Assembly: GCA_036227345.1 (NCBI GenBank)
Contig: CP109468.1
Span: 5,022,001-5,086,000, forward strand
Length of the DNA: 64,000 nt
Reading direction: 5' to 3'
DNA from: Streptomyces sp. NBC_01463
GTDB taxonomy: Bacteria > Actinomycetota > Actinomycetes > Streptomycetales > Streptomycetaceae
Position 1 is the first letter of the stretch, and each line of letters begins with the position of its first letter. Position numbers and translations under genes: made by a program. The notes beneath the pieces were generated by a model, which worked only from the letters and a program-made list of their open reading frames with translations, had not been told where the DNA came from and did not search any database. Positions 28,072 to 37,606 of this stretch are shown here, piece by piece.

Positions 28072-29943
28072 GTGACGAGCAGCAGGCTGGAGACCCCCAC
28101 GAACACCCCCGGCGCACACCGGGGGCAGCGCCGCGCGCCCCATCCGTCGCCGAAGCAGCCGCCCGCCCGTTACGAGCCGCATCTCGACGGCCTGTTCACG
28201 TACTGCCTCTCGGTGCTCTGCGACCACGACGCCGCCACCGAGGCCCTGGGCAGTGTGCTCGCGCTGGCGGAGCGGCAGGGCGGGCGCTGTCCCACCGGCG
28301 AGGAGGAACGTAAAACCTGGCTGTACGCGCTGGCCAGGTGGATGTGCCTGCGCAAGCTCACCGAGCAGAAGCAGGGCCGCCAGGCGCACCGCAGGTCCGA
28401 CGGGCCGCAGGCGCGCAGGAAGCAGCCCACTGACGAGCACCGCGGCCCGGTCGCACCGCCGGCCCGCGCGGTCCGGCGCACGCCCCCCGCCGCACACGCC
28501 CCGAAAACCCCGGCCGCACCACCCCTCACCCCGTCCGCACCCCGGCCGGCCGGCTCCCCGCCCCCCGGCCCCGCGGGCAGCCCCGCGGCCGTCGAGGCGC
28601 ACCGCCGCGAGCTGGCCCAGCTGGCCTGGCCCGAAGCGGCGGGCACCACCCCCGAACAGCGCGAGGCCCTGGAGCTCGCCGTGCGCCACCGGCTCACCCC
28701 GCGCGCCGTCGCCGCCGTCCTCGGGCTGGAGCTCGCCACCGCCCGGGAGCTCCTGGCCGCGGCCGCCTGCGAAGTGGAACGGACCAGGGCCGCCCTCGCC
28801 GTAGTGGAGACGGGCAACTGCCCCACGGTCGGCCGGCTCACCGGCGACCACCGCGTGCTGCTCTCCGCCACGCTGCGCCGCGAGCTCGTACGGCATGTGG
28901 ACGACTGCCCGCGCTGCCGCCGCGCGGCCGAGCGCGCCGACGCACAGGGGCCCTGGCCGGGGGCCGCCGTCACCCCCGCGGCCGCGCTGGCCGTCGTCGA
29001 GGCGCCGCGCCCCTCCGCCTATGTGGCGATGATGCACGCGCAGAAACATCAGAAGAATCGGTCCGCCACCCCCCGGTTCGACCGCACAGGCTTCCCGATG
29101 GACCCGAAGGACCATGCCGCGCGCCGGGACCGGCTGCGGTCGAGGGTCATGACGACGACGGTCGTCGCCACGGTCGTCGCCGCTCCGGTGATCGCCCTGT
29201 GGTCCGCCTACCGGGGCGCGCCGCTCACCGGCGAGGGCCACGACGGCTCGGCGGTCACCGCGACCGAGGCGGACGACGGGCGGGGGGACGACCCCTACGG
29301 CCACTACGAGAACGCGGGCAACGCCCGCCCCGAGCCGGGCCCCGTCTTCACGGACGGCAGCGGACTCCCGGACGTCTCGGCCGAGGTCATCAGCGTGGAC
29401 GCGGCCCCGGGCCGGGACGGCACCGCGGCCGGCCGCCTCACCGTCGAGGCCCGCTCGTCCGGCGGCACGACGACGATCACCCTCACCGCGTCCAAGGCGG
29501 GCCCGGTCACCTGGTCGGCCGGCACGGGCCAGACCTGGCTGCGGCTGAGCAGCACGTCGGGGAAGCTCGCCCCCGGCGGGAGCATCACGATCCGCGTCCT
29601 CGTGGACCACGCCCGCGAGCCGGCCGGACGCTGGACGGCACGGATCGTCGTCGCCCCGTCGGGGTCGGTCGTGGCGATGCGGGGGTACGGAGGACGGACG
29701 ACGCCCCCCGGAGTCCCGTCGCGGCCCCCGCTGCCGGGCACTCCGGCGCATCCGCATCCGCCGGTCCCCTCCGACCCGACCCCGTCGGACCCGGATCCCA
29801 CACCGACCCCCACACCCGATCCCACGGGCAGCACCCGGCCGCCGACGGACCCGGGCGAGCCGAGCCCGTCCCCGGACCCGACCGACTCCCCGTCCCCGTC
29901 CGACCCGGGCAAGGGCCCGAGCACCCCGCCGGCCGCCGACTGA
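28072..29943 (+). CDS. Predicted transmembrane protein joining sigma-factor-like, zinc-finger and BACON-like domains
   Basis: The 623-residue product (start GTG 28072) has an unusual order of parts. Residues about 36-100 look like sigma region 2 ([38 protein letters not shown]). A Pro-rich linker follows. Residues about 182-245 look like sigma region 4 ([20 protein letters not shown]). Then H275-x3-C279-x2-C282 recalls the zinc motif of ZAS anti-sigma factors. A membrane span (about 358-379) leads to an exported part with a BACON-like beta domain ([20 protein letters not shown]) and a Pro/Ser/Asp tail. TACGGT lies 6 bases before the GTG, a leaderless-type start; ATG 28045 in the same frame is the alternative. 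It is divergent from radA. Function is unknown. Confidence 0.75.
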   Translation: MTSSRLETPTNTPGAHRGQRRAPHPSPKQPPARYEPHLDGLFTYCLSVLCDHDAATEALGSVLALAERQGGRCPTGEEERKTWLYALARWMCLRKLTEQKQGRQAHRRSDGPQARRKQPTDEHRGPVAPPARAVRRTPPAAHAPKTPAAPPLTPSAPRPAGSPPPGPAGSPAAVEAHRRELAQLAWPEAAGTTPEQREALELAVRHRLTPRAVAAVLGLELATARELLAAAACEVERTRAALAVVETGNCPTVGRLTGDHRVLLSATLRRELVRHVDDCPRCRRAAERADAQGPWPGAAVTPAAALAVVEAPRPSAYVAMMHAQKHQKNRSATPRFDRTGFPMDPKDHAARRDRLRSRVMTTTVVATVVAAPVIALWSAYRGAPLTGEGHDGSAVTATEADDGRGDDPYGHYENAGNARPEPGPVFTDGSGLPDVSAEVISVDAAPGRDGTAAGRLTVEARSSGGTTTITLTASKAGPVTWSAGTGQTWLRLSSTSGKLAPGGSITIRVLVDHAREPAGRWTARIVVAPSGSVVAMRGYGGRTTPPGVPSRPPLPGTPAHPHPPVPSDPTPSDPDPTPTPTPDPTGSTRPPTDPGEPSPSPDPTDSPSPSDPGKGPSTPPAAD

Positions 29944-29980
29944 CGGACCCGCCACCCCCGGGGCGGCGGGCCCGCAGGCG

Positions 29981-30820
29981 TTACGCGGGGTCCGCCGGGT
30001 GCGGCGCCATCGGCAGCAGCGACGAGAGCCGCTCCTCGCACAGCTCGACCAGCCGGTCGTACGCCTCCTTGCCCATCAGCTCGGTGAGCTCGGGCCGGTA
30101 GGACACGTACACCGGCTCCCCGGCACCGTGCGCCGACGTCGCCGACGTGCACCACCAGTGCAGGTCGTGACCGCCCGGACCCCAGCCCCGGCGGTCGTAC
30201 TCACCGATCGTCACCTGGAGCACCCGGGTGTCGTCGGGCCGGTCGATCCAGTCGTACGTACGCCGGACCGGCAGCTGCCAGCACACGTCCGGCTTGGTCT
30301 CCAGGGGCTCCTTGCCCTCCCGCAGCGCCAGGATGTGCAGCGAGCAGCCGGCACCGGCGGCGAAGCCGGGCCGGTTCTGGAAGATGCACGAACCCTCCCA
30401 GCGCCGCGTCTGGCGCTCCCCGTCGTCATCGGTCTGGACCCAGCCCGACTCCGTACCCACGTCGTGGAACTGCCACAGGTCGGGGGTGAGCCGGGCCACG
30501 TTCCTGGCCACCCGCTTCTCGTCGTCCTCGTCCGAGAAGTGGGCGCCCAGGGTGCAGCACCCGTCGTCCGCGCGACCGGCCTGGATGCCCTGGCAGCCGC
30601 TGCCGAAGATGCAGGTCCAGCGGGAGGTCAGCCAGGTCAGATCACACCGGAAGACCTGTTCGTCGTCGGCCGGGTCGGGGAACTCCACCCAGGCCCGTGC
30701 GAAGTCGATCCCCGTCTCGTCGGACCTGTCCGGTCCCGCTGTCTCCGGCTGCTGCATCTCCTGCTTCGTTCTCTGCTTCTTCGTGACTTTGCCCGGCTTC
30801 GCCTTTTTCGTCTTTGGCAC
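29981..30820 (-). CDS. Cys-rich conserved protein (possibly DUF3109-like)
   Basis: The 279-residue protein starts with a very basic segment ([19 protein letters not shown]). The body that follows has about ten cysteines, including [35 protein letters not shown] and [10 protein letters not shown]. The spacing suggests a metal or iron-sulfur site like that of Cys-cluster proteins such as DUF3109/YkgJ, but I cannot assign ligands. The GTG at 30820 is 6 bases after TACTCT (minus strand), a leaderless-type start. It is divergent from the Ppx/GppA gene. Function is unknown. Confidence 0.72.
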   Translation of the reverse strand: MPKTKKAKPGKVTKKQRTKQEMQQPETAGPDRSDETGIDFARAWVEFPDPADDEQVFRCDLTWLTSRWTCIFGSGCQGIQAGRADDGCCTLGAHFSDEDDEKRVARNVARLTPDLWQFHDVGTESGWVQTDDDGERQTRRWEGSCIFQNRPGFAAGAGCSLHILALREGKEPLETKPDVCWQLPVRRTYDWIDRPDDTRVLQVTIGEYDRRGWGPGGHDLHWWCTSATSAHGAGEPVYVSYRPELTELMGKEAYDRLVELCEERLSSLLPMAPHPADPA

Positions 30821-31018
30821 GGGCCAAGAGTAAGACCGACCGGCGCATGGGTGCGGCGTCGCGGGGCTGGGCACGCGCATCTGCCGCGTTGTCGTCCATC
30901 ACCAGGGCTCCGCCGGGCCTCGATCCTCCGTCCCGCAGCCGCACGCACCCGGCCCCGCTCCTTCACCCACCCCCATGCGCCGGGCGGTCTGCTCCGCGGC
31001 CGCAGTAGCGTTCTGCGC

Positions 31019-31969
31019 ATGAGACTCGGAGTCCTCGACGTGGGGTCGAACACGGTTCATCTGCTGGTGGTCGACGCGCACCCCGGCGCCCGCCCGCTGC
31101 CCGCGCACTCGCACAAGGCGGAGCTGCGCCTGGCCGAACTCCTCGAAGCGGACGGGGCGATCGGCCCGCTCGGCGTGGACCGGCTGGTGGCGACGATCGC
31201 CGGCGCCCTCCAGGCCGCGGAGGACAAGGGCTGCGAGGACGTGCTCGCGTTCGCCACCTCCGCGGTACGGGAGGCGAGCAACGCCGACACGGTGCTGGCC
31301 CGGGTGAAGGACGAGACGGGCGTCGACCTCGCCGTCCTCAGCGGCGCGGAGGAGGCCCGCCTCACCTTCCTCGCCGCCCGCCGCTGGTTCGGCTGGTCCG
31401 CGGGCAAGCTGCTGGTCCTGGACATCGGCGGCGGTTCGCTGGAGATCGCGTACGGCATCGACGAGGAGCCGGACGCCGCCGTGTCCCTGCCGCTCGGCGC
31501 CGGCCGCCTCACGGCCGGCTGGCTGCCGGGCGATCCGCCGGACCCGGCCGAGGTGAAGGCGCTGCGCCGGCACGTACGGGCGCGGATCGCCCGCAGTGTC
31601 GGCGAGTTCACCCGCTTCGGCCGCCCCGACCACGTGGTGGCGACCTCCAAGACCTTCAAGCAGCTCGCCAGGATCGCGGGCGCGGCACGGTCCACCGAGG
31701 GGCTCCACGTACAGCGCACCCTCAGCCGCAAGGCCCTGGAGGAGTGGGTGCCGAAGCTGGCCGCGATGACGGTCGAGGAGCGCGGGAACCTGCCGGGCGT
31801 CTCCGAGGGCCGGTCCGCCCAGCTGCTGGCCGGCGCGCTGGTCGCGGAGGGCGCGATGGACCTCCTGGGCGTCGAGGAGCTGGAGATCTGCCCCTGGGCG
31901 CTGCGCGAGGGAGTCATCCTGCGCCGCCTGGACCATCTGACGTCCACGGAGGACGAGGCCCTGAACTGA
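31019..31969 (+). CDS. Ppx/GppA-family phosphatase
   Basis: The 316-residue protein belongs to the exopolyphosphatase/guanosine-pentaphosphatase family of ASKHA-fold enzymes. It shows [20 protein letters not shown] (phosphate-1 loop), [31 protein letters not shown] and [15 protein letters not shown] (phosphate-2 loop). It lacks the C-terminal HD-like half of E. coli Ppx/GppA, so it is the short actinobacterial type acting on polyphosphate or (p)ppGpp. Which substrate it uses is not evident. TAGCGT (31006-31011) lies 7 bases before the ATG, and the transcript is probably leaderless. Confidence 0.93.
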   Translation: MRLGVLDVGSNTVHLLVVDAHPGARPLPAHSHKAELRLAELLEADGAIGPLGVDRLVATIAGALQAAEDKGCEDVLAFATSAVREASNADTVLARVKDETGVDLAVLSGAEEARLTFLAARRWFGWSAGKLLVLDIGGGSLEIAYGIDEEPDAAVSLPLGAGRLTAGWLPGDPPDPAEVKALRRHVRARIARSVGEFTRFGRPDHVVATSKTFKQLARIAGAARSTEGLHVQRTLSRKALEEWVPKLAAMTVEERGNLPGVSEGRSAQLLAGALVAEGAMDLLGVEELEICPWALREGVILRRLDHLTSTEDEALN

Positions 31970-32051
31970 GAAGGCCTCCAGCCGCCATGGCCCTTCTCAC
32001 TTTCCGCCGGGCTCCCTCGGCGCGGCGCACCGCTGCCCGTACGCTGTCTGC

Positions 32052-32876
32052 GTGGCAGAACCAGTGGTGCGCATCCCGGATGCGAAGGTCGCCCTGTCGA
32101 CGGCCTCGGTCTATCCGGAGTCGACGGCGACGGCCTTCGAGATCGCCGCGCGCCTGGGGTACGACGGCGTCGAGGTCATGGTCTGGACGGATCCCGTCAG
32201 CCAGGACGTCGAGGCCCTGCGCCGGCTCTCGGACTACCACCAGGTGCCGATACTCGCCGTTCACGCCCCCTGTCTGCTGATCACGCAGCGGGTCTGGTCC
32301 ACCGATCCCTGGGTCAAGCTCCAGCGGGCCCGCGCCGCGGCGGAGAAGCTCGGCGCGTCGACCGTCGTGGTCCACCCGCCGTTCCGGTGGCAGCGCAACT
32401 ACGCCCGTGACTTCGTCACCGGCATCTGGCGGATGGCCGAAGAGACGGACGTCCGGTTCGCCGTCGAGAACATGTACCCGTGGCGCTACCGGGACCGCGA
32501 GATGCTCGCGTACGCCCCCGACTGGGACGTCACCAACGACGACTACCGCCACTTCACCGTCGACCTGTCGCACACCTCGACCGCGCGCACGGACGGCATG
32601 GCGATGGTCGACCGGATGGGCGACCGGCTGGCCCACGTCCACCTGGCCGACGGCAAGGGCTCCGGGAAGGACGAGCACCTGGTGCCCGGCCGGGGCGACC
32701 AGCCGTGCGCCGAGCTGCTGGAGCGGCTGGCCCGTACCGGCTTCGACGGCCATGTCGTCATCGAGGTCAACACCCGCCGGGCGATGTCCACCGCCGAACG
32801 CGAGGCCGACCTGGCCGAGGCGCTCGCCTTCACCCGTCTGCACCTCGCCTCCTCGGCGCAGGTGCCGCGCTCATGA
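32052..32876 (+). CDS. Sugar phosphate isomerase/epimerase (AP-endonuclease-2-like TIM barrel)
   Basis: The 274-residue protein has the xylose-isomerase-like TIM-barrel pattern. It shows [56 protein letters not shown] (metal-ligand Glu), [21 protein letters not shown] and [13 protein letters not shown] (second Glu). Members isomerise or epimerise sugars or act in inositol catabolism; the substrate is not known. The GTG at 32052 is 6 bases after TACGCT (32040-32045), a leaderless-type start. The stop overlaps the next start by 4 bases, so the TetR protein is co-expressed. Confidence 0.88.
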   Translation: MAEPVVRIPDAKVALSTASVYPESTATAFEIAARLGYDGVEVMVWTDPVSQDVEALRRLSDYHQVPILAVHAPCLLITQRVWSTDPWVKLQRARAAAEKLGASTVVVHPPFRWQRNYARDFVTGIWRMAEETDVRFAVENMYPWRYRDREMLAYAPDWDVTNDDYRHFTVDLSHTSTARTDGMAMVDRMGDRLAHVHLADGKGSGKDEHLVPGRGDQPCAELLERLARTGFDGHVVIEVNTRRAMSTAEREADLAEALAFTRLHLASSAQVPRS

Positions 32877-33541
32877 CCCCGGGTGCCGAAGCCCCGGGCC
32901 CCAGGCGCCGGGGCCGCCCCTCCCGCACCGCGGCGACGACGGGCCCGGACGCGCGCACCCGCATCCTGGCGGCCGCCCGCACCGAGTTCGCCGAGCGCGG
33001 CTACGACAAGACGTCGATCCGCGGCATCGCGAAGGCGGCGGAGGTGGACGCGGCTCTGGTCCACCACTACTTCGGCACGAAGGACGAGGTCTTCGCGGCC
33101 GCGATCGAGGTCTCCTTCGAGCCGGCCCTGGAGATCCCGGCGATCCTGGCCGGGGGCACGCAGGACGTGGGGGAGCGGCTGGCCCGCTACTTCGTCGCGG
33201 TCTGGGAGAACCCGGCGTCCCGGGCCCCGCTGCTGGCGGTGATGCGCTCGGCCCTGACCCACGAGGCGGCGGCGAAGGTGCTGCGCGGCTTCGTGCTGCG
33301 GCGCCTGCTGGGCCGGATCGCGGAACAGCTGGACGTCCCCGACGCCACCTTCCGCGCCGAACTGGCGGCCTCGCACATGGTGGGTATCGCGGTGCTGCGG
33401 TACGTGCTGAGGGCGGAGCCCCTGGCATCGGCGGACCCGGAGAAGATCATCGCGATGGTGGCCCCGACCCTCCAGCGCTACCTGACGGACCCCTCCACGG
33501 GTCCGGACGGGCCCGGCACATCGAGCCCCTCCGACAAGTGA
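32873..33541 (+). CDS. TetR-family transcriptional regulator
   Basis: The 222-residue protein has a disordered, Pro/Arg-rich start ([18 protein letters not shown]), then a TetR helix-turn-helix ([52 protein letters not shown], about residues 27-77). A helical ligand-binding domain follows. The ATG overlaps the stop of the sugar isomerase gene (ATGA), and the much longer upstream frame is the shadow of that gene. Coupling to the isomerase suggests it controls that operon, but the target is not shown by the sequence. Confidence 0.92.
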   Translation: MTPGAEAPGPRRRGRPSRTAATTGPDARTRILAAARTEFAERGYDKTSIRGIAKAAEVDAALVHHYFGTKDEVFAAAIEVSFEPALEIPAILAGGTQDVGERLARYFVAVWENPASRAPLLAVMRSALTHEAAAKVLRGFVLRRLLGRIAEQLDVPDATFRAELAASHMVGIAVLRYVLRAEPLASADPEKIIAMVAPTLQRYLTDPSTGPDGPGTSSPSDK

Positions 33542-33558
33542 GCCCGCGGGGCAGAAAA

Positions 33559-33602
33559 AGCCCCTCCGGCGATTGAGGAGCGGGGTCCGGGGCAGAGCCC
33601 CG
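33559..33602. repeat. REP-like dispersed intergenic element
   Basis: The motif AGCCCCTCCGGCGATTGAGG (from 33559) followed by AGCGGGGTCCGGGGCAGAGC and CCCG is of a type I recall as widespread between genes in Streptomyces. Its first part matches the terminal repeat of the palindromic element at 36293-36747 at most positions (TCCGGCG, TTGAGGA). The GGGGTC...GCCCC part can fold. It lies between the tetR stop and the ilvD leader. Confidence 0.6.
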
Positions 33603-33714
33603 AAAACGCCCACCCCCTGAGCACCGCATCCCGCATTCCGGACACCGTGTCCAGATCTTGGCACCGGAGGCGTACGCTCAGAAGCAGTCTTTTCTGTCGA
33701 AGGAGCGAGAGACG

Positions 33715-35565
33715 ATGCCCCAGCTGAGGTCCCGCACTGTCACCCACGGCCGCAACATGGCGGGCGCGCGCGCCCTTATGCGCGCCTCGGGCGTAGCGAG
33801 CGAGGACATCGGCAAGCCGATCATCGCGGTCGCCAACTCCTTCACGGAGTTCGTCCCGGGCCACACCCACCTCGCCCCCGTCGGCCGGATCGTCTCCGAG
33901 GCGATCAAGGCCGCGGGCGCGGTGCCCCGCGAGTTCAACACCATCGCGGTCGACGACGGCATCGCGATGGGTCACGCCGGGATGCTGTACAGCCTCCCGT
34001 CCCGTGACCTGATCGCCGACTCCGTCGAGTACATGGCCGAGGCGCACTGCGCGGACGCGCTGATCTGCATCTCGAACTGCGACAAGATCACCCCGGGCAT
34101 GCTGATGGCCGCGATGCGCCTCAACATCCCCACGGTCTTCGTCTCCGGCGGTCCGATGGAGGCCGGCAAGGCCACCCTCGTGGACGGCACGGTCCGCAAG
34201 CTCGACCTGGTCAACGCCATCAGTGACGCGGTCGACGAGAGCATCTCGGACGAGGACATCCTCCGTATCGAGGAGAACGCCTGTCCCACCTGCGGCAGCT
34301 GTTCCGGCATGTTCACCGCCAACTCGATGAACTGCCTGACCGAGGTCCTCGGCCTCTCCCTCCCCGGCAACGGCTCCGTCCTCGCCACGCACACCGCCCG
34401 CAAGGCGCTGTACGAGGAGGCCGGCCGCACGGTCGTCGAGATCACCAAGCGCTACTACGAGCAGGACGACGAGACGGTCCTGCCGCGCGCCATCGGCACC
34501 CGCGCCGCGTTCGACAACGCGATGGCGCTGGACATCGCCATGGGCGGCTCGACCAACACGATCCTGCACCTGCTGGCCGCCGCCGAGGAGGCGCAGCTGC
34601 CGTACGGGCTGGACGACATCAACGAGGTCTCGCGCCGCGTCCCGTGCCTGTCCAAGGTCGCGCCCAACGTGGCCCCCGGCGGTACGTACTACATGGAGGA
34701 CGTCCACCGGGCCGGCGGCATCCCCGCCCTCCTCGGTGAGCTGCACCGCGGCGGTCTGCTCAACGAGGACGTGCACTCGGTGCACTCCGACACGCTCGCC
34801 GAGTGGCTGAAGAACTGGGACATCCGCGGCGGCTCCCCGTCCCCCGAGGCCGTCGAGCTGTGGCACGCGGCCCCGGGCTGTGTCCGTTCCGCGACCGCCT
34901 TCTCGCAGTCCGAGCGCTGGGACACCCTCGACCTGGACGCCGCGGGCGGCTGCATCCGCGACGTGGCGCACGCCTACTCCAAGGACGGCGGCCTCGCGGT
35001 CCTCAAGGGGAACCTCGCCGTCGACGGCTGCGTCGTGAAGACGGCCGGCGTGGACGAGTCGATCTGGACCTTCGAGGGCCCGGCGGTCGTCTGCGAGTCG
35101 CAGGAGGAGGCCGTCGACAAGATCCTCCGCAAGGAGATCGAGCACGGCGACGTCGTCGTCATCCGCTACGAGGGTCCGCGCGGCGGCCCCGGCATGCAGG
35201 AGATGCTCTACCCCACGTCCTTCCTCAAGGGCCGGGGCCTCGGCAAGACCTGCGCACTCGTGACCGACGGCCGCTTCTCCGGCGGCACGTCGGGCCTGTC
35301 GATCGGGCACGCCTCGCCCGAGGCGGCGTCCGGCGGCACGATCGCGCTGGTCGAGGACGGCGACCGGATCCGGATCGACATCCCGAACCGCTCGATCGAG
35401 CTCCTCGTCCCCGACGCCGAGCTCGCCACCCGCCGCGAGGCGCTGAACGGCGTGTACGCGCCGAAGAACCGCGAGCGCAAGGTCTCGGCGGCGCTGCGCG
35501 CCTACGCGGCCATGGCGACGAGCGCGGACCGCGGCGCCGTCCGCGACGTCTCCAAGCTGGGCTGA
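33715..35565 (+). CDS. ilvD: Dihydroxy-acid dehydratase IlvD
   Basis: IlvD is the iron-sulfur dehydratase that makes the 2-oxo acid precursors of valine and isoleucine. The 616-residue product has the usual length. Cluster and metal motifs are [18 protein letters not shown] and [19 protein letters not shown], with [28 protein letters not shown] near the N-terminus. The C-terminal segment [20 protein letters not shown] is also diagnostic. The ATG at 33715 follows AAGGAG at 9 bases. The gene stands alone; a palindrome at 35607-35624 lies after the stop. Confidence 0.98.
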   Translation: MPQLRSRTVTHGRNMAGARALMRASGVASEDIGKPIIAVANSFTEFVPGHTHLAPVGRIVSEAIKAAGAVPREFNTIAVDDGIAMGHAGMLYSLPSRDLIADSVEYMAEAHCADALICISNCDKITPGMLMAAMRLNIPTVFVSGGPMEAGKATLVDGTVRKLDLVNAISDAVDESISDEDILRIEENACPTCGSCSGMFTANSMNCLTEVLGLSLPGNGSVLATHTARKALYEEAGRTVVEITKRYYEQDDETVLPRAIGTRAAFDNAMALDIAMGGSTNTILHLLAAAEEAQLPYGLDDINEVSRRVPCLSKVAPNVAPGGTYYMEDVHRAGGIPALLGELHRGGLLNEDVHSVHSDTLAEWLKNWDIRGGSPSPEAVELWHAAPGCVRSATAFSQSERWDTLDLDAAGGCIRDVAHAYSKDGGLAVLKGNLAVDGCVVKTAGVDESIWTFEGPAVVCESQEEAVDKILRKEIEHGDVVVIRYEGPRGGPGMQEMLYPTSFLKGRGLGKTCALVTDGRFSGGTSGLSIGHASPEAASGGTIALVEDGDRIRIDIPNRSIELLVPDAELATRREALNGVYAPKNRERKVSAALRAYAAMATSADRGAVRDVSKLG

Positions 35566-35606
35566 GCCACCCTCGTCCGTCCGGTCCCTCCCAGGAGGGG
35601 CCGGAC

Positions 35607-35624
35607 ATCCCTCCCGGGAGGGAT
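35607..35624. other. 18-bp perfect palindrome after ilvD
   Basis: ATCCCTCCCGGGAGGGAT is a perfect palindrome 42 bases after the ilvD stop and about 25 bases before the GATAAT -10 element of the next gene. It could be a loopless terminator-like hairpin or an operator of the downstream promoter. Confidence 0.5.
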
Positions 35625-35660
35625 CCGGACATGGGGCGCTTCCCTGGGATAATCGACCTC

Positions 35661-36233
35661 GTGAGCGAGAACAGCGACATCCCCGACGGCACGGCTCCCG
35701 GCGCCACCGACTCCGGCACGGCGTCCGCCGGAGCCCCCGCGACCACCCCCGGCCCGCAGCCCGAGCCCCTGCGCTTCTTCGGCACGACCTGGGTCGCGCA
35801 CGACGGCAACTACGGGCTCCGCCGCGTCGGAGCGGCCATCGGCTCGCTCGCCGCCGCGGTCGCCTCCTGCTTCGTGCTGCGGTTCGCCTTCCAGGGCCTG
35901 GAGATCGCCGACATCGGCGGCTTCGTCGGCCTGCTGGTCGTCCTGATGTTCGCGATCTGCAGCGCCATCGCCTTCCGCAGGACGTGGGAGGGCTTCAGCC
36001 GCCGCCCGGCCGACCCGGGCCGCGAGGACGCGCTGCGCGGTCTCAAGACGATCGGCTTCGTCGGCTCGCTGCTCGCGTACTTCTTCCGTACGTTCTCCGA
36101 GGCGCCGGGCGAGAAGCTGCGGCGTGCGGAGTACGAGGCGGCCCAGGCCCGGTTCGCGAAGCGCCGCTCGTCCCGGACGGGGAACCCGGCGGCCCGCAAG
36201 ACCGCGAAGGCGAAGAAGCCCCGCCGCAAGTAG
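35661..36233 (+). CDS. Small membrane protein with two spans and basic C-terminus
   Basis: I do not recognise a family. The 190-residue product has an acidic, Ala/Pro-rich N-terminus (VSENSDIPDGTAPGATDSG). Two hydrophobic spans follow (VGAAIGSLAAAVASCFVLRF, about residues 59-78, and GGFVGLLVVLMFAICSAIAF, about 88-107), then a charged domain that ends in a Lys/Arg-rich tail (KTAKAKKPRRK). The GTG at 35661 is 7 bases after GATAAT (35648-35653) and has no Shine-Dalgarno, so I take it as a leaderless start; an ATG at 35631 in frame is the alternative. The basic tail could bind nucleic acid or lipid. Confidence 0.75.
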   Translation: MSENSDIPDGTAPGATDSGTASAGAPATTPGPQPEPLRFFGTTWVAHDGNYGLRRVGAAIGSLAAAVASCFVLRFAFQGLEIADIGGFVGLLVVLMFAICSAIAFRRTWEGFSRRPADPGREDALRGLKTIGFVGSLLAYFFRTFSEAPGEKLRRAEYEAAQARFAKRRSSRTGNPAARKTAKAKKPRRK

Positions 36234-36292
36234 GCCGGCCCCCGGCGAAGGTGGACCGCGCGCCCGTGTCGTTCGCCCCGGTCCGGGGCTGG

Positions 36293-36747
36293 GGTCTTTG
36301 TCCTCAAGCGCCGGACGGGCTTGGTGGGGGTGCCGAGCCCCGCGGGGTGCGCCCGCGCTGGTGGGTGGGGGTCCGGGGTCCCTCCGGGGCGTCTCCTCGA
36401 ACGACGAACGTTTCCAGTCCCACGCAGCGAAACCCCGGTATGTGTTCGTCGTCCTGCGGGGACTCCCCTGCAGGCCCCCGGCCCCGCCCGTCGTGCGCCC
36501 GCACCCCCGGTTCTTCCACCGGTGGTGCCACCGGGGGTGCGGGCGCACGACGGCGTCGGGTGGGGTCGTGCAGGGGCGTCCCCGCAGGAAATTGGCGTAC
36601 TACCCGGCCCCGGCAACGGAGTGCGTTGCCACGCCAGTTTCTGAGGAGACGCCCCGGAGGGGCCCCACCCCCACCCGCCGGGCAACGGCGCCGCCCCGCG
36701 GGGCACCCGCACAAAGCCGGCCCGTCCGGCGCTTGAGGACAAAGACC
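36293..36747. repeat. 455-bp palindromic MITE-like element with 28-bp perfect terminal inverted repeats
   Basis: Bases 36293-36320 and 36720-36747 are perfect inverted repeats of 28 bp. The arms continue to match inward: 36381-36398 (CCTCCGGGGCGTCTCCTC) pairs with 36643-36660. CCTGCGGGGACTCCCCTGCA near 36453-36472 pairs with its near-complement near 36579-36598. The centre is a long hairpin in which CGTCGTGCGCCCGCACCCCC near 36489 pairs with its complement near 36533. Each arm also holds a side hairpin. No protein is encoded. The pairing would form one large branched hairpin, as expected for a non-autonomous mobile element or a structured RNA. Confidence 0.75.
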
Positions 36748-36801
36748 CGCACCCGGACCGGCGGCACCCCACAACAAGGACCCGGCCCCCAACGAGCCCC
36801 C

Positions 36802-36848
36802 TTGACGGCGGCGCCCCGCCGGGACCAAAATTCATCACATGATGAATT
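36802..36848 (+). promoter_or_regulatory. Promoter and palindromic operator of the ABC exporter genes
   Basis: TTGACG (36802-36807) and CAAAAT (36826-36831) are 18 bases apart and place the transcription start at or next to the ATG at 36839. The perfect palindrome AATTCATCACATGATGAATT (36829-36848) covers the -10, the start point and the start codon. A repressor bound there would block initiation. Its gene is not adjacent. Confidence 0.75.
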
Positions 36849-37606
36849 CTTCGGGTGCCGCCATCGAGGCCCGCGGCCTCACCGTCGTACGAGGCAGCCG
36901 CACCGTCCTCAAGGGCCTCGACTTCACCGTCGAACCCGGCAGGATCACGGGCCTCCTCGGCCCCTCCGGCTGCGGCAAATCCACCCTGATGCGAGCCGTC
37001 GTCGGCACCCAGGCCAAGGTCACCGGCACCCTCGACGTGCTGGGCAGCCCCGCGGGCCACCCCACCCTCCGCCCCCGGATCGGCTACGTCACCCAGGCAC
37101 CGTCCGTCTACACCGACCTCACCGTCCGGCAGAACCTCGACTACTTCGCCGCGATCCTCCGGCCGGGCCGCCGGCACCGTGACGACCGCCGCGCGGCCGT
37201 CACCCGCGCCATCACCGAGGTCGACCTGACCAGCCACGCCGACGCCCTCGCCGGCACCCTCTCCGGCGGCCAGCACACCCGCGTCTCCCTCGCCGTCGCC
37301 CTCCTCGGCACCCCCGAACTCCTCGTCCTCGACGAACCGACCGTCGGCCTCGACCCGGTGCTCCGACGCGACCTCTGGAACCTCTTCCACAGCCTCGCCG
37401 CCGACCGCGGCACCACCCTCCTCGTCTCCTCCCACGTGATGGACGAGGCCGAGCGCTGCCACCGGCTGCTCCTCATGCGGGAGGGCGAGATCCTCGCCGA
37501 CGACACCCCCGAGGCCCTGCGCACGGACTCCCGTACCGACACCGTCGAAGAAGCCTTCCTCCACCTGGTCGACGCGGCCGCCACCCGTCAGGAGAACGCC
37601 CGATGA
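36839..37606 (+). CDS. ABC transporter ATP-binding protein (drug-export type)
   Basis: The 255-residue ATPase has Walker A GPSGCGKST, Q-loop VTQAPSVYTDLTVRQNL, signature LSGGQ followed by HTRVSLAVAL, Walker B LLVLDEPTVGLDP and H-loop SSHVM. It resembles DrrA/CcmA-type ATPases of ABC-2 exporters. The ATG ATG start lies inside a perfect palindrome and is probably leaderless. The stop overlaps the permease start by 4 bases, so the two make one transporter. Confidence 0.93.
   Translation: MMNSSGAAIEARGLTVVRGSRTVLKGLDFTVEPGRITGLLGPSGCGKSTLMRAVVGTQAKVTGTLDVLGSPAGHPTLRPRIGYVTQAPSVYTDLTVRQNLDYFAAILRPGRRHRDDRRAAVTRAITEVDLTSHADALAGTLSGGQHTRVSLAVALLGTPELLVLDEPTVGLDPVLRRDLWNLFHSLAADRGTTLLVSSHVMDEAERCHRLLLMREGEILADDTPEALRTDSRTDTVEEAFLHLVDAAATRQENAR

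Noticed and set aside
36293..36747. CRISPR array or phage attachment site
   Set aside because: The structure is one inverted repeat, not regularly spaced direct repeats, and no cas or integrase gene is nearby.
36304..37182. Open frames inside the palindromic element, in both directions
   Set aside because: They follow from the inverted-repeat sequence, are rich in Pro/Arg/Gly and mirror one another; no ribosome binding site.
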